A DNA stretch of 49,107 bases from Chitinispirillia bacterium (GTDB lineage Bacteria; Fibrobacterota; Chitinivibrionia; Chitinivibrionales; Chitinispirillaceae): contig WRCH01000009.1 in the NCBI GenBank assembly GCA_009784115.1, positions 1 to 49,107 on the forward strand, in the 5' to 3' direction. Below the pieces are notes generated by a model. The model worked only from the letters and a program-made list of their open reading frames with translations, was not told the DNA's origin and did not search any database. Of this stretch, positions 48,974-49,107 are shown piece by piece (positions within the stretch are counted from its first letter, which is position 1; each line of letters starts with the position of its first letter). The translations under genes were made by a program, and so were the position numbers.

Positions 48974-49107
48974 CTCCCCAATCCACCCTGTTTTTAGACG
49001 GTCTGCACCAATTTTTATATAAATGGATCAAAAATCGGATAATTTTCAAAGTTTGTATCCCATACCTGTTTCTTTGATTCGCGCTCCTTTGCCTTTCTGA
49101 TACGGAT

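Noticed and set aside
48974-49107. Continuous minus-strand frame at the right edge (SERQRSANQRNRYG...)
   Set aside because: Open but with no family resemblance and ending within the ATPase-like fragment; cannot be supported.

Overview
The window reads as chromosomal DNA from a Gram-negative, LPS-making bacterium of the Fibrobacterota (Fibrobacter/Fibromonas-like) within the FCB group. Evidence: a complete Fibrobacter succinogenes major paralogous domain protein (13893-14471), a fused LpxC-FabZ enzyme typical of FCB bacteria, BamA and an OmpH/Skp chaperone, PorV/PorQ-like barrels joined to TPRs, and secreted proteins with FlgD-like C-terminal domains. Placement below phylum level is inference. 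No rRNA, tRNA or CRISPR array was seen.

Layout. 1-2.3 kb is an accessory patch: a partial RhuM-like gene, then an uncharacterised overlapping gene pair between two 96-bp direct repeats that are themselves gene 3' ends. 2.35-9.6 kb holds ribD, purL (convergent, with a long palindrome between them) and a large secreted carbohydrate-related protein. 9.6-14.5 kb is an AT-rich accessory island: an Rpn-type nuclease, a PIN toxin/antitoxin pair, duplicated terminator-like repeats, a two-gene membrane operon of unknown function and a Fibrobacter-type paralogous protein. 14.7-23.3 kb is a co-directional run of six envelope genes: TPR protein with two C-terminal membrane segments, Ig-like surface protein, two tandem beta-helix proteins, PorV-like barrel/TPR protein, and a degenerate GGDEF protein. 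This run is the best candidate for an undescribed multi-protein system.

23.4-30.2 kb (minus strand) is the outer-membrane operon bamA-ompH-lpxD-lpxC/fabZ-lpxA-nudix, which couples barrel insertion with lipid A synthesis. 30.4-34.5 kb (minus strand) is mcsA-mcsB-clpC, a protein-arginine-phosphorylation and ClpC unfoldase module best known from Gram-positives. 35-38.8 kb carries a short ParC/GyrA-type subunit, a small hypothetical gene, a divergent ispE and a Uma2-family gene. 38.9-42.6 kb has a PNPOx-like flavoprotein and pdhA-pdhB-pdhC without an adjacent E3. 42.7-48.8 kb has an HpnI-like glycosyltransferase, purN, rnhB, a DUF1015 protein, an LPG-synthase/UPF0104-type membrane protein and a MoxR ATPase. 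The right edge has a fragment of an AAA-ATPase-like (DUF1703) gene.

Three families of structured repeats run through the intergenic DNA. (i) Four copies of a 71-81 bp palindrome, preceded by TATACYG and a 5-nt spacer, whose arms differ between copies but stay complementary. (ii) Double hairpins of the type CCCCGGGTTAAAACCCGGGG followed by a linker and GCACCC..GGGTGCGG. (iii) Short GGGCGGCC hairpins, one inserted in frame inside a coding region. Several of these supply the stop codon or the ribosome-binding site of a neighbouring gene. A notable point mutation is Cys to Ser at the expected glutaminase nucleophile of PurL.
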